Source: SZUA-309 sp965230005 (lineage in GTDB: Bacteria; Pseudomonadota; Gammaproteobacteria; Pseudomonadales; Azotimanducaceae). Taken from it: a DNA stretch of 64,000 nucleotides. Position 1 is the first letter of the stretch, and every line of letters starts with the position of its first letter. Below the pieces are notes generated by a model. That model was not told where the DNA came from, did no database searches, and saw only the letters and a program-made list of their open reading frames with translations. The DNA lies in assembly GCA_965230005.1 (NCBI GenBank), contig OZ245934.1, positions 2,666,001 to 2,730,000 on the forward strand. Direction: 5' to 3'. This document shows, piece after piece, positions 17,305 through 26,898 of this stretch. Position numbers and translations under genes: made by a program.

Positions 17305-18498
17305 ATGTCGACTCAAGTGACCCTCAAACGGCAGCTGACGCTGCCACTGCTGACACTCTATGGCCTGGGCACCATGGTGGGGGCCGGGATCTACGTGCTC
17401 GTAGGCGAGATTCTCGTCGTGAGCGGTGCCGGCGCTCCCCTGGCTTTTCTCCTGGCTGCCGTGGTGGCCGGGTTCACGGCTCAGAGTTACGGCCAGCTCG
17501 CCGGCCGTTTTCCGAAAAGCGCCGGGGAAGCGGTGTATGTGCAGGAAGCCTTTGGCCGTGCCTGGCTCACCCGACTCACGGGCTGGTCCGTCGTCGTCAC
17601 GGGCCTGGTCTCGAGTGGCACGTTGGCAAACGGCTTCGGTGGCTACCTGTCCTACTTTCTTCCGGGCTGGAGTACCCCGGCAGGTGTAGCGTTCATCATC
17701 GTCCTCGGCGCCGTGGCGGCCTGGGGTATTGGCCACACGGTCTGGCTGGCAGCCGCGATCACGGCCTCATCGATTTTCGGCCTGCTGGTCGTGCTGGCCA
17801 TGTCCGGTCGCTACCTGGTCGATCTGCCGGGTGCCCTTGCCAGCATGACGCCAACGACGCCGGAGGCCGGTCTGGCCATCTGTCTCGGGGCTTTTGTGGC
17901 TTTCTACGCCTTCGTCGGATTCGAAGACATGGTGAACGTCGCCGAAGAAACAAAGGCACCGGAGCGAACCATGGGGCCGGCCATCCTCATCGCCCTGATC
18001 ACCGCCGCCAGTCTCTACGTGCTCGTCGCCTTCGTGGCGGTGCTGGCCAACCGGGAACTGGAGCTGGCAGGGCACCCGGCACCACTGGCGGCCATGGTGG
18101 CCCACGCGGGCGGACACTGGGGCGCAACCATCGCCGTGTTGTCCATGCTCAGCGTCACCAACAGCGCCCTGGCGCAGATCGTCATGGTTTCCCGGGTGGT
18201 TTACGGCATGGCGGGCACGGGTGACGCCCCGGCTGTGTTCGCCCGGATTCATCCCACCCGGCAAACACCCCTGATCGCGACCGCACTTACCGTGCTGATC
18301 ATTCTGGTTCTGGCGACGAGCTTTCCTCTGTTGACCCTCGCCAAAGCAACCAGCTTTGTGATCCTGGTGATCTTCACGCTCATCAATCTGGCGCTCCTGC
18401 GTCTGAAACTTGAGGGTCGGGTGCCGGATCAGGGCCGCTGGGTGCCCATCGCCGGTGCAACTCTGTCCGTGGGGCTCATGATCATGAGCCTGCTGTAG
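17305..18498 (+). CDS. APC superfamily amino acid permease
   Basis: A 397-residue inner-membrane protein with many hydrophobic segments. It opens with LTLYGLGTMVGAGIYVLVGE, the glycine-rich unwound TM1 substrate site of APC transporters, and TM6 carries AFYAFVGFEDMVNVAEET, the classic FxGxE-type site. At under 400 residues it is shorter than the usual 450-500 and the C terminus ends after a helix (ATLSVGLMIMSLL), suggesting 11 rather than 12 segments. The substrate is unknown. It diverges from the hsp20 pair and converges on panC. Confidence 0.88.
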   Translation: MSTQVTLKRQLTLPLLTLYGLGTMVGAGIYVLVGEILVVSGAGAPLAFLLAAVVAGFTAQSYGQLAGRFPKSAGEAVYVQEAFGRAWLTRLTGWSVVVTGLVSSGTLANGFGGYLSYFLPGWSTPAGVAFIIVLGAVAAWGIGHTVWLAAAITASSIFGLLVVLAMSGRYLVDLPGALASMTPTTPEAGLAICLGAFVAFYAFVGFEDMVNVAEETKAPERTMGPAILIALITAASLYVLVAFVAVLANRELELAGHPAPLAAMVAHAGGHWGATIAVLSMLSVTNSALAQIVMVSRVVYGMAGTGDAPAVFARIHPTRQTPLIATALTVLIILVLATSFPLLTLAKATSFVILVIFTLINLALLRLKLEGRVPDQGRWVPIAGATLSVGLMIMSLL

Positions 18499-18509
18499 CA
18501 ACGGCTCGC

Positions 18510-18538
18510 GCCGCCGGTTGCTTTGCGTCTCCGGCGGC
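18510..18538. terminator. Candidate hairpin between convergent permease and panC
   Basis: A perfect 8-bp inverted repeat GCCGCCGG / CCGGCGGC (18510-18517 and 18531-18538) with a 13-base loop lies between the two convergent stop codons. There is no T tract on either strand, so it would be a weak or Rho-assisted terminator at best. Confidence 0.35.
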
Positions 18539-18550
18539 AGGTCGGATTGC

Positions 18551-19423
18551 TCAGGCGCTCAGGGCGACGTTATCGATGAGACGGACCGAGCGATCGCCGC
18601 AGTCGACACTCGCAGCGGCGAAACGTCGACCGGCTTTCGACACGATGTAGTCCACCTCGAAGCCCGCCTCCGTCAGCGCCGTCGCAACGGCCTCGTCATC
18701 AAGCGTCGAGCGGATCAGTGAGTTCAGGAGGCCGGCCTTGATGCGACCCGGCGCGTCGAGATTTTCGTTGCGGCTGCTCATGGCCAACCCGTCTGCTTCC
18801 CGGACCGTAGCGGCAGGCACGATCTCCACATCGAGAAAGAAAGCCTCGCACATGTCACGGATGAGCAGATACTGCTGATAGTCCTTCTCGCCGAAGTAGG
18901 CCCGATCGGGCCGGACGATGTTGAGCAGTTTCATCACAACCGTGAGCACGCCGGTGAAGTGGCCGGGCCGGTGGGCACCGCAGAGCTCGGTCGAGAACTC
19001 GTTTTCCGTGATCTGATAGCGGAAGCCGTCCCCATAGATCTGCTCATAGGACGGCGTGATCACCGCGTGCACGCCGAGTTCCGCCGCGAGCGCCAGGTCG
19101 CGCTCGAGGGTTTGCGGGTAACAGTCGAGATCCGCCGGGTTGTTGAACTGCGTGGGGTTCAGATAGATCGACAGGACCGTGTAATCGTTCTCCGCGACGC
19201 TCCGCTCGAGGAGCGAGCCATGCCCCGCATGCAGGGCGCCCATGGTCGGCACGAAACCGACGGTCCCCTGCAGGGTACGGCGGTAGCGGCGCCAGTCGTC
19301 GACCTGGCGGAACACGCGAGGCTTTTCAGCCTGTTCCTTGCAGATCGGGAAGCTGCCGGGCTCCCGGATCAGAATGGGACCCTGTGGCGATGATCGCGGC
19401 CCTCGCCGTCCCAGGGCGCTCAT
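18551..19423 (-). CDS. panC: Pantothenate synthetase
   Basis: A 290-residue ATP-dependent ligase joining pantoate and beta-alanine. It has PTMGALHAGHGSLL (HIGH-like motif), the YFGEKDYQQ segment and EADGLAMSSRN, which corresponds to the KMSKS-like region. The ATG at 19423 overlaps the panB stop by four bases. About 30 residues precede the first conserved strand, slightly more than in E. coli PanC, and the C-terminal domain is short. The genes work in the order panB-panC in one operon. Confidence 0.95.
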   Translation of the reverse strand: MSALGRRGPRSSPQGPILIREPGSFPICKEQAEKPRVFRQVDDWRRYRRTLQGTVGFVPTMGALHAGHGSLLERSVAENDYTVLSIYLNPTQFNNPADLDCYPQTLERDLALAAELGVHAVITPSYEQIYGDGFRYQITENEFSTELCGAHRPGHFTGVLTVVMKLLNIVRPDRAYFGEKDYQQYLLIRDMCEAFFLDVEIVPAATVREADGLAMSSRNENLDAPGRIKAGLLNSLIRSTLDDEAVATALTEAGFEVDYIVSKAGRRFAAASVDCGDRSVRLIDNVALSA

Positions 19424-20238
19424 CGATAGCTCTCCTTCGCCGTGGGAAAGCAGCCATGGCGAATCTCCGCATCAAAGCGGTTCACGGCACCGGTGAGCAT
19501 GCCGTGGCCATCGGCGTAGTGCTTGAGAAACTTCGGCTTGAAGACCGGGTTCATGCCCAGCATGTCCTGCAGCACGAGCACCTGGCCGTCCGTGTGCGGG
19601 CCGGCGCCGATACCGATCGTCGGGATCGAGAGCCGCTCGGTAATGGTCCGAGCCAGCGGCAGCGGTACACACTCGAGGACCAGAGCGAAGCAGCCCGCAT
19701 CCTCCAGGCGCAGGCTCGCGTCGATCAGCGCCTCAGCCTCCGCCTCGGCTTTCCCCTGCACCTTGTGGCCGCCGAGACCATGCACGGACTGAGGCGTCAG
19801 ACCGAGGTGCCCCATGACCGGCACACCGGAATCGACGATGTGGGCCATGAGCTCCAGCTGCCCTTTTTCGCCTTCGATCTTCACGGAATGCGCGCCGGCC
19901 TGCATGAGTTGCTGCACGCCGTCCATGGCTTCCTTGAGCCCTTTCCGGGCCGCGAGGAAAGGCATGTCGCCAACGATGAACTTGTTCGGCGCGCCGCGGG
20001 CAACGGCACCGACGTGCAGGGCCATGAGCTCGACGGTGGCATGCACCGTGGAATCGAAGCCGTGCATGACCATGGCCAGGCTGTCGCCGACAAGGAGCGT
20101 ATCCACGTCGGTTTCATTCAGCACCTGCGCCGACGTGTAGTCGTAGCAGGTGACCATGGAAATCTTTTCCCGCGCGGCTTTTCGCGCGGCAAAGTCGAGC
20201 ACGCTCAAGCGAGGGGCTGTTGCGGTGTGATGCGACAT
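19420..20238 (-). CDS. panB: 3-methyl-2-oxobutanoate hydroxymethyltransferase
   Basis: A 272-residue TIM-barrel enzyme making ketopantoate from 2-oxoisovalerate and methylene-tetrahydrofolate. Signatures include MVTCYDYTSAQVLNE, LLVGDSLAMVMHGFDSTVHA and GHLGLTPQSVHGLGG. The catalytic Glu lies in ALVLECVP. It is coupled to panC by an ATGA overlap. The 210 bases upstream, back to the amidase stop, hold no gene; a promoter is presumed but not convincingly visible. Confidence 0.96.
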   Translation of the reverse strand: MSHHTATAPRLSVLDFAARKAAREKISMVTCYDYTSAQVLNETDVDTLLVGDSLAMVMHGFDSTVHATVELMALHVGAVARGAPNKFIVGDMPFLAARKGLKEAMDGVQQLMQAGAHSVKIEGEKGQLELMAHIVDSGVPVMGHLGLTPQSVHGLGGHKVQGKAEAEAEALIDASLRLEDAGCFALVLECVPLPLARTITERLSIPTIGIGAGPHTDGQVLVLQDMLGMNPVFKPKFLKHYADGHGMLTGAVNRFDAEIRHGCFPTAKESYR

Positions 20239-20448
20239 GGCTGTCTCCCGTTCCTCATGGATCCGGAGACAGATAACCCTGACCAGTGACAGTGGGTATG
20301 ACGTCAGTCGTGGGTGGCGTCACACGAGGTAACGCGCGCAGGGTACCTGTCCAGCCGGATCAAGTCCTTTCCCAAAATTTAAGAAAAACAAGCAGTTATG
20401 AGTTCTGATCGCCGTCCCAGACCCACGGGATCGACGTCAATTGCGACC

Positions 20449-21813
20449 TTACGCAAAGGTCTCGGGCATGTCCAATCGTCGAACGACGCGCTCCACGGCG
20501 TCGGCAACGCTGAGCAGGCGTTGGTCCTGACCGGCCGGAGCCGCGAGCATGAGCCCGACGGGTGCCGATCCGGCGTCGTGCACGGGCAGACTGATCGCGC
20601 AGCCGTCGAGAAAATTGAAGAGGCTCGGGTTGCGCAGCACGAGGAGATTCAGGCGCACGTAGTCTTCGTCGGCTTCGAAAGCGGAAAGCGGCGGTGCGAC
20701 GATGGGTACCGTTGGGGTGAGCACGGCGTCGAAGTCCGCCATCGCCGCCCCATAGAAGTCGATCAAACGCTGCCGTTCCCTTCGGATCTCCGCAAGTTCC
20801 CCGGGCTCGCTGGCGGCACCCGCGAGAATCCGCTCGCCAACCCGCGGATCGTAGCCGTCGGCGCTGGTCTCGAGCTGCCGCGCATGGAAGGCGTATGCCT
20901 CTGCTGCGGCAATACCACCACCGGAATTCAGCGTCGGCAGCACTTCAACCTCAGGCCATGACACATCGACGAGTTCCGCACCGGCCGCGCCGAGCGCCTT
21001 CAGTGCCTGCTGATAGGCTTCAGCCACGTCGCCATCCATCGTTTCCGTCACGTAGTTCGTCAGCACAGCCAGCCGAAGCGACGTCACGGGCGGCGCCTGC
21101 GGCGTCTCTCCGCGACCACCCGCCATGATGTCGTCGAGGACGGCACAGCAGCTGACGCTGTGCCCGAGGGATCCCACGGAGTCCAGACTCTCCGCGAGCG
21201 GATAAACCCCTTCGCGGGGAATGCGCTCGGCGGTGGGTTTATAGCCGGTGATGCCCGTGAGCGCTGCTGGAATTCGACAGGAGCCACCCGTGTCCGTACC
21301 GATGCCGGCGGCCGCCATCGCATCGGTCACCGACACCGCCGCCCCGGAAGAGGAACCGCCAGGAATCCGACCAGTCCCGCGATCATAGGGATTAAGGGGC
21401 GTTCCGTAGTGAGGATTCAGGCCGAGGCCGGAATAGGCGAACTCCGTCATGTTGCTGCGGCCGATGGGGATGAATCCGGCGGCGAGCAGGCGTTCGATGG
21501 CCGGCGCCGTTCGTCGCGCCGGCGCAGCCCCGGTAAGGACCTGCGAACCGGCCCGGGTCGTCTCGCCGACCATGTCGAAGAGATCTTTTACGGAAATCGG
21601 GATACCCGCCCAGGGTGAGAGAGGCTCCCCGCGGCTGCGCTGGGCGTCAACGGCTTCCGCGGCAGCCACAGCCCGCTCGTCGTAGCGGACCAGATAGACG
21701 CGTTCGCCCTCTCCACGAGGATCGCGGGCTCTTTCGAGGGCCGCGCCAACCAGGGCACTGCTGGACACAGCACCGGCAGCAAGAGCTTCACGCAGGACAA
21801 CAAGCCTGTTCAA
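20449..21813 (-). CDS. Amidase signature family hydrolase
   Basis: A 454-residue amidase if it starts at the TTG at 21813, which has GGAG upstream and an N terminus (LNRLVVLREALAAGAVSS) like other members; an in-frame ATG at 21885 would add 24 residues of atypical text. The Ser-cisSer-Lys triad is visible: Lys in GIPISVKDLFD, and two serines in the GRIPGGSSSGAAVSV and GTDTGGSCRIPAALTG segments. These hydrolyse carboxamides or aryl amides. It is not GatA in context: no gatB or gatC is nearby. The substrate is unknown. Confidence 0.88.
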   Translation of the reverse strand: MNRLVVLREALAAGAVSSSALVGAALERARDPRGEGERVYLVRYDERAVAAAEAVDAQRSRGEPLSPWAGIPISVKDLFDMVGETTRAGSQVLTGAAPARRTAPAIERLLAAGFIPIGRSNMTEFAYSGLGLNPHYGTPLNPYDRGTGRIPGGSSSGAAVSVTDAMAAAGIGTDTGGSCRIPAALTGITGYKPTAERIPREGVYPLAESLDSVGSLGHSVSCCAVLDDIMAGGRGETPQAPPVTSLRLAVLTNYVTETMDGDVAEAYQQALKALGAAGAELVDVSWPEVEVLPTLNSGGGIAAAEAYAFHARQLETSADGYDPRVGERILAGAASEPGELAEIRRERQRLIDFYGAAMADFDAVLTPTVPIVAPPLSAFEADEDYVRLNLLVLRNPSLFNFLDGCAISLPVHDAGSAPVGLMLAAPAGQDQRLLSVADAVERVVRRLDMPETFA

Positions 21814-21979
21814 GGTCCATCTCCATCGGCTTCGAGCGCATTGTACCGCGCCGCTTCCCTGACCAGAGCCTGCAGCTCCCACCACACCACAACAGGCTCA
21901 CTGAGTGAGCTGTTACGACCTGTTTCTTCAGGATCGAACCGCTATGCTCGCGCTAGCAAAATTCCCGGACCTCACCGCC

Positions 21980-24214
21980 ATGCGCGCAATCACGCTATTC
22001 ATCCTGACCGCAAGCATCAGCCTGCTCGGTAGTCCCGCCTCAGCCTCCGAGGTCTGTGAGGCCCGGGACGGCGATCGGCCGTCCATTGGTCTCGTGCTCG
22101 GCGGCGGCGGCGCACGGGGCAGCGCCCACATCGGCGTCATCAGGGCCCTGGAAGAGATGCGTGTGCCCATCGACTGCGTGGTTGGTACGAGCATGGGCTC
22201 TCTGGTTGGCGCGCTCTACGCGACGGGTATGACCGTGCCGGAGATGGAAGAAACCATCGGCGCCATCGACTGGGAGGATCTCTTCCGGGACGAGACGCCG
22301 CGGGAAGATCAGCCCTACCGGCGCAAGCGGGACGATGAGATTTTTGCGCTCTACGGACCCAAGATCGGCATCGGCAAGGAAACCTCGCTGATTCCCCGCG
22401 GTCTGCTGACGGGCCAGAAGATCAGCGTGCTCTTCGAGTCCTGGGTCAGTCAGCGGGTTCAGGTGTCGCACTTCGACCAGCTGCCGATTCCGTTCCGTGC
22501 CGTTGCCGGCGATCTGCTCACCGGCGAGCGGGTGGTGCTGGAAGATGGCAGTCTGGCGCTGGCCATGCGCGCCAGCATGTCTGTGCCGGCCGTTTTCGAT
22601 CCCGTGGAAAGTGACGGTCGGCTACTCGTGGATGGCATGATCGCAGAGAACCTGCCCGTCTCCGTCGCCCGGGACCTCGGCGCGGACGTGATCATCGCGG
22701 TGGACGTCGGCTCCGGGGGCATGGCCAGGGAAGACGTCAAGAACCTGCTTTCCGTCGTCGGTCAGCTGACCAATCTGCTGGTGATCGGCAACGTCGAAGC
22801 CTCCCGGGCCAGCCTCACCGCCGAGGATCTGCTCATCAAACCCGAGCTTCCCGAAGGATTCAGCTCCGCAAGCTTCACGCGCTCGCTGGAAGGGGCTGCA
22901 ATCGGCTACGAATCGACGCTGCCGCGAGCGCGGGATCTCGAGCGTCTGGCACTGACGGAAGCGGCCTACACCGCACACAAGGCAGACCGCAACGCTCAAC
23001 GGCCTGCAGCGCCCACCATCGACTTCGTGCACCTCGACAACCAGTCTCAATTCGCCGACGACCTCATCCTGCAGCAGCTTGACCTCGTGGAAGGCGCGCC
23101 GCTCGATGTGACAGTCCTCGATGAGAACATCCGTCTGGTCTACGGACTCGGCTTTCTCGAGATGGTTCGCTACGAGATTGTCGAGGAGAACGGTGCCACC
23201 GGCATCGAGCTGCTCGTGCGGCAGGATACCCGGGGCACCGAGTATCTCGAGTGGGGCCTCGACCTCTTCGCCGACGATCTCACCAACGGCTTCAATCTGC
23301 GCCTGGGCTATCTGAAAACGGATCTGGACGATCTCGGCAGTGAACTCCGCGTAGCCGCCCAGCTAGGACGCGAGAATCTGCTGATATTCGATCTCTACAA
23401 ATACATCGACCGATCCGCAAAAACTTTTGTCGTCCCGAGAGTATTTGCGGAAACAAGAGAGTTCACGGAATTCATCGATGACGAGGCAACCGGCGTCGAT
23501 GAACTTTCACAGTACGGCGCCGACATCGCCCTCGGCCGGGAGTTCAGTCGTCACGCGGCGCTGAGCGCCGGCATCAGGGCCTATCGAGGTCAGGTAGAAA
23601 GGCTCATTGGGGTTCCGGAACCGGATGAAGACTTCGAAGCCGGTGAGTACTTTGCCGACTGGACCTACGACCGCCTCGACGATCGCTACCTGCCGAACAG
23701 CGGCAACTTCGCCCGGATGACCCTCATCGGCTCCGCCGACTGGCTGGGCTCCGAAGACGATTACAAGCAGCTGAAGATGAGCGGGGTTCTCACGCGAAGT
23801 TTCGGGCGCCACACACTGCTCGGCGGCATCTCCGTCGATGCAACCTTCGACGGTGTTGCTCCCCGCTATGCCCTCTTCGGTGGCGGCGGCCTGTTCAACT
23901 TATCCGGCTTCAATCTCGGCGAGATCTCCGGACAGAACTTCGGTGTCGCCGTCCTCGGCTATCAGTATCACATCCTCGGCGGCTTCGTTCCGGGACGCCT
24001 CGGTGTATCTCTCGAATACGGTGGTGTGAAAGACGACTGGGAAGACCTGTTCCAGGATGGACTGGTCCACGGCAGTGTCTACGCGGGTTTCCGGACACCG
24101 ATTGGCCCCGCCTACTTCGGCTACGGCGTCGGGGAGAATCCCGATGGAGACACGGCCCAGCGCTGGTTCCTGAAGTTCGGGAGGATCTTCGGCAGCAACA
24201 GCGTGATTCGCTGA
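21980..24214 (+). CDS. plpD: Patatin-like phospholipase with outer-membrane barrel (type Vd autotransporter, PlpD-like)
   Basis: A 744-residue secreted protein when started at the ATG at 21980, which gives a good signal peptide (MRAITLFILTASISLLGSPA). The patatin domain (about 35-330) has the oxyanion GGGGARG at 41-47, the nucleophile elbow GTSMG at 69-73 (Ser71) and the dyad Asp218 in LLVDGM. A POTRA-like region follows (about 350-430), then a C-terminal barrel of the bacterial surface antigen family. This order matches P. aeruginosa PlpD, in which the lipase is carried to the cell surface by its own barrel. An upstream ATG at 21905 is less likely. Confidence 0.9.
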   Translation: MRAITLFILTASISLLGSPASASEVCEARDGDRPSIGLVLGGGGARGSAHIGVIRALEEMRVPIDCVVGTSMGSLVGALYATGMTVPEMEETIGAIDWEDLFRDETPREDQPYRRKRDDEIFALYGPKIGIGKETSLIPRGLLTGQKISVLFESWVSQRVQVSHFDQLPIPFRAVAGDLLTGERVVLEDGSLALAMRASMSVPAVFDPVESDGRLLVDGMIAENLPVSVARDLGADVIIAVDVGSGGMAREDVKNLLSVVGQLTNLLVIGNVEASRASLTAEDLLIKPELPEGFSSASFTRSLEGAAIGYESTLPRARDLERLALTEAAYTAHKADRNAQRPAAPTIDFVHLDNQSQFADDLILQQLDLVEGAPLDVTVLDENIRLVYGLGFLEMVRYEIVEENGATGIELLVRQDTRGTEYLEWGLDLFADDLTNGFNLRLGYLKTDLDDLGSELRVAAQLGRENLLIFDLYKYIDRSAKTFVVPRVFAETREFTEFIDDEATGVDELSQYGADIALGREFSRHAALSAGIRAYRGQVERLIGVPEPDEDFEAGEYFADWTYDRLDDRYLPNSGNFARMTLIGSADWLGSEDDYKQLKMSGVLTRSFGRHTLLGGISVDATFDGVAPRYALFGGGGLFNLSGFNLGEISGQNFGVAVLGYQYHILGGFVPGRLGVSLEYGGVKDDWEDLFQDGLVHGSVYAGFRTPIGPAYFGYGVGENPDGDTAQRWFLKFGRIFGSNSVIR

Positions 24215-24467
24215 AGCCCCGCCCGCAAAAGCCGGACGGCAGGCACTGGAGCCGCCGTCGACGGCGCGCTACCATTCGTCCATGGATCCGTCACACCACC
24301 CTCTCCACGCCACTTTCAGGCCGTCGCCGAGCCTCCCGGGCCCGGTTGCTGCCCCTGCACCTGCCCGCTGGTGGGCCCCGGCCCGCAATTCCTGATTCGA
24401 AAACTCTGACTCTGACCGGCGCCTCTGGCGTCGCTACCGCAATCAGCAAGAACCAGCGAGGCGAAGC

Positions 24468-25043
24468 ATGCTGCTGATGATCGACAACTATGATTCCTTC
24501 ACCTACAACGTCGTCCAGTATCTGGGTGAACTCGGCGCCGACGTGGAAGTGCACCGCAACGACGAAATCTCACTCGCCGAGATAAAAGCGCGCGGCCCGG
24601 AGAAAATCGTCATCTCGCCCGGCCCCTGTACACCGAACGAGGCCGGCATCTCCATGGCCGTGGTTGAAGAATTCGGCCGCGACATTCCTCTCCTCGGCAT
24701 CTGCCTCGGCCATCAGAGCATCGGCCAGGTTTTCGGTGGCGACGTGGTCAGAGCCCGGGAAGTCATGCACGGCAAGACGTCCATGATTCACCACAACGAC
24801 GCCGGCGTGTTCAAAGGCCTGCCCAATCCCCTCGAGGCCACCCGCTATCACAGCCTGGTCGTGGATCGGGCCACACTGCCCGATTGTCTGGAGGTGACCG
24901 CCTGGACCGAGCAGGACGGCGAGTTCGATGAAATCATGGGGTTCCGCCATCGCGAATATCCCATCGAGGGCGTACAGTTCCATCCCGAATCGATCTTCAC
25001 CCACACGGGTCACGACCTGCTCAGAAACTTTCTCACGAGGTAA
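24468..25043 (+). CDS. trpG: Anthranilate synthase component II (glutamine amidotransferase)
   Basis: A 191-residue class I glutaminase. It starts MLLMIDNYDSFTYNVVQYLG; the nucleophile is Cys79 in LLGICLGHQSIGQ, and the His-Glu pair is in GVQFHPESIFTHTG. TrpG can serve tryptophan and, in some bacteria, folate synthesis. It is followed by trpD after 4 bases. The 253 bases upstream of it (24215-24467) contain no gene and no recognised attenuator. Confidence 0.96.
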   Translation: MLLMIDNYDSFTYNVVQYLGELGADVEVHRNDEISLAEIKARGPEKIVISPGPCTPNEAGISMAVVEEFGRDIPLLGICLGHQSIGQVFGGDVVRAREVMHGKTSMIHHNDAGVFKGLPNPLEATRYHSLVVDRATLPDCLEVTAWTEQDGEFDEIMGFRHREYPIEGVQFHPESIFTHTGHDLLRNFLTR

Positions 25044-25047
25044 CACC

Positions 25048-26070
25048 ATGGATATTCACGCAGCGCTCGCCCGCCTCGCCGAGAATCACGACCTGACGCA
25101 GGCAGAGACACGCGACGTGTTCATGACCGTCATGTCCGGCAACGCCTCTGAGGCGCAGATCGGCGGGCTGCTCATGGGACTGCGGGTGAAGGGTGAAACG
25201 GCGGAGGAGATCGCCGGCGCCGCCGAAACCATGCGCGAGCTGTCCACGAAGGTGGAGGTCGACGTGCCCTATCTTGTGGACACCTGCGGTACCGGCGGCA
25301 GCGGCGCGAAGCTTTTCAATATCTCCACGGCAGCAGCGTTCGTCGCAGCAGCCGCGGGCGCCAGCGTCGCCAAGCATGGCAATCGGAAGATGACGAGCCA
25401 GTCCGGCAGCGCCGACGTCCTCGAACAGGCCGGCGTGAACCTCGCGCTGACGCCAGCGCAGATTGCCCACTGCATCAGTGAAGTTGGCGTCGGTTTCCTC
25501 TTCGCTCAGGCCCATCACAGTGCCATGCGCTTCGCCGCACCAGTGCGCCAGGAACTCGGCGTGCGAACCATGATGAACGTCCTCGGTCCGCTAACGAACC
25601 CTGCCGGAGCACGGCGCCAGGTGATCGGTGTGTTCAGCCCAGTGTGGCAGCGACGCATGGCAGAGGTGGCGCAGCTCCTCGGCGCAGAGCACGTGCTCGT
25701 GGTTCACAGCAACGGCCTCGACGAGATTGCCCTCGATGACTCGAGCCTGGTGGTAGAGCTGAAGGCCGGGGAAATCCGGGAGTACGAGATTGCGCCGGAA
25801 GACTTCGGCATTGAACGCCGCGCCATTGACGAGCTGCGCGCCGATTCCCCGGCGTCGAGCCTGAAGCTGGTGAAAAGCGCCCTCACGGAACCCGATACCG
25901 CCGCTGCAGACATCGTTTGCCTGAACGCAGGTGCGGCCATCTATGCGGCCGGCGTGGCGACGAGTCTCGAGAACGGGGTGGTCATGGCCCAGGATGCCGT
26001 CTCTGCCGGACTTGCCAACGAGCGGTTGCAGGAGCTCATTCGCATCTCCGGTCTCATGGGCGAAGACTGA
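25048..26070 (+). CDS. trpD: Anthranilate phosphoribosyltransferase
   Basis: A 340-residue enzyme transferring phosphoribose to anthranilate. The PRPP site VDTCGTGGSGAKLFNISTAA and the KHGNRKMTSQSGSADVLE segment are clear, as is the anthranilate-side RTMMNVLGPLTNPAGARRQ. The ATG at 25048 lies 4 bases after the trpG stop. The normal length and order indicate a working trpGDC operon. Confidence 0.97.
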   Translation: MDIHAALARLAENHDLTQAETRDVFMTVMSGNASEAQIGGLLMGLRVKGETAEEIAGAAETMRELSTKVEVDVPYLVDTCGTGGSGAKLFNISTAAAFVAAAAGASVAKHGNRKMTSQSGSADVLEQAGVNLALTPAQIAHCISEVGVGFLFAQAHHSAMRFAAPVRQELGVRTMMNVLGPLTNPAGARRQVIGVFSPVWQRRMAEVAQLLGAEHVLVVHSNGLDEIALDDSSLVVELKAGEIREYEIAPEDFGIERRAIDELRADSPASSLKLVKSALTEPDTAAADIVCLNAGAAIYAAGVATSLENGVVMAQDAVSAGLANERLQELIRISGLMGED

Positions 26071-26071
26071 A

Positions 26072-26872
26072 ATGAGCGGCACCATCCTCGATGAGATCAT
26101 TGCGCATAAGCGCGGGGAAGTTGCGATCCGTCGCACAACCAGACCGGAAGCTGAATTGAGCGAAGCGATCGCCCGAGTGGCGTCGCCGCGCGGTTTTGTC
26201 GCGGCGCTCAACAGCGCGATTGCCGGGCGCGGCGCCGGTGTGATCGCGGAGATCAAGAAGGCTTCGCCGAGCAAGGGGGTTATTCGTCCGGACTTTCATC
26301 CGACACAGATCGCGGCGTCCTACGAGCGTGCCGGTGCAGCCTGCCTGTCGGTTCTCACGGACGAAAAGTACTTTCAGGGAAACGATCGCTATCTGCAGGA
26401 AGTGCACGAGGCGGTGAATCTGCCGCTCCTGCGCAAAGAGTTCATCGTCGACGCCTACCAGATACCGGAGTCGAGAAGCCTCGGCGCCGACTGTATTCTG
26501 CTCATCGTGTCAGCCCTGTCCGCGCAGGAACTCGCGGACTATCACAAAGCCGCCAACGATCTGGGCATGGACGTGCTCATAGAAGTGCACGACGAGCCGG
26601 AACTCGAGGCCGCCCTTGCCCTTGACCCGGGACTCGTTGGCATCAACAACCGCAACCTGAAGACCTTCGAGACAACGCTGGAAACGACCTTCAGACTTCT
26701 GAAGCAGATTCCGGACGACGTGCTCGTGGTCACCGAAAGCGGCATCCACTCGGCGGACGATGTGGCGGAGATGCGGGAGCACTCGGTAAACGCGTTCCTC
26801 GTTGGAGAGGCGTTTATGCGCGCGGAAGACCCTGGTAGCGCCCTCGAAACCCTGTTCTTTCTTGAGGCCTGA
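26072..26872 (+). CDS. trpC: Indole-3-glycerol phosphate synthase
   Basis: A 266-residue TIM-barrel enzyme, monofunctional (no fused TrpF domain). Signatures: VIAEIKKASPSKGVIR with the catalytic Lys, LRKEFIVDAYQIPESR, IEVHDEPELEAA and GINNRNLKTF. The ATG at 26072 is one base after the trpD stop. A perfect bidirectional terminator follows 26 bases after its stop. Confidence 0.97.
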   Translation: MSGTILDEIIAHKRGEVAIRRTTRPEAELSEAIARVASPRGFVAALNSAIAGRGAGVIAEIKKASPSKGVIRPDFHPTQIAASYERAGAACLSVLTDEKYFQGNDRYLQEVHEAVNLPLLRKEFIVDAYQIPESRSLGADCILLIVSALSAQELADYHKAANDLGMDVLIEVHDEPELEAALALDPGLVGINNRNLKTFETTLETTFRLLKQIPDDVLVVTESGIHSADDVAEMREHSVNAFLVGEAFMRAEDPGSALETLFFLEA

Positions 26873-26898
26873 GGCCCGCGCTTTCCGAGCCGGAACTA

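Noticed and set aside
15743..24467. Pyocin or prophage in the trpE-trpG interval
   Set aside because: All genes there are recognised as metabolic, chaperone, transport or secretion genes; no tail, holin, lysin or regulator genes are present.
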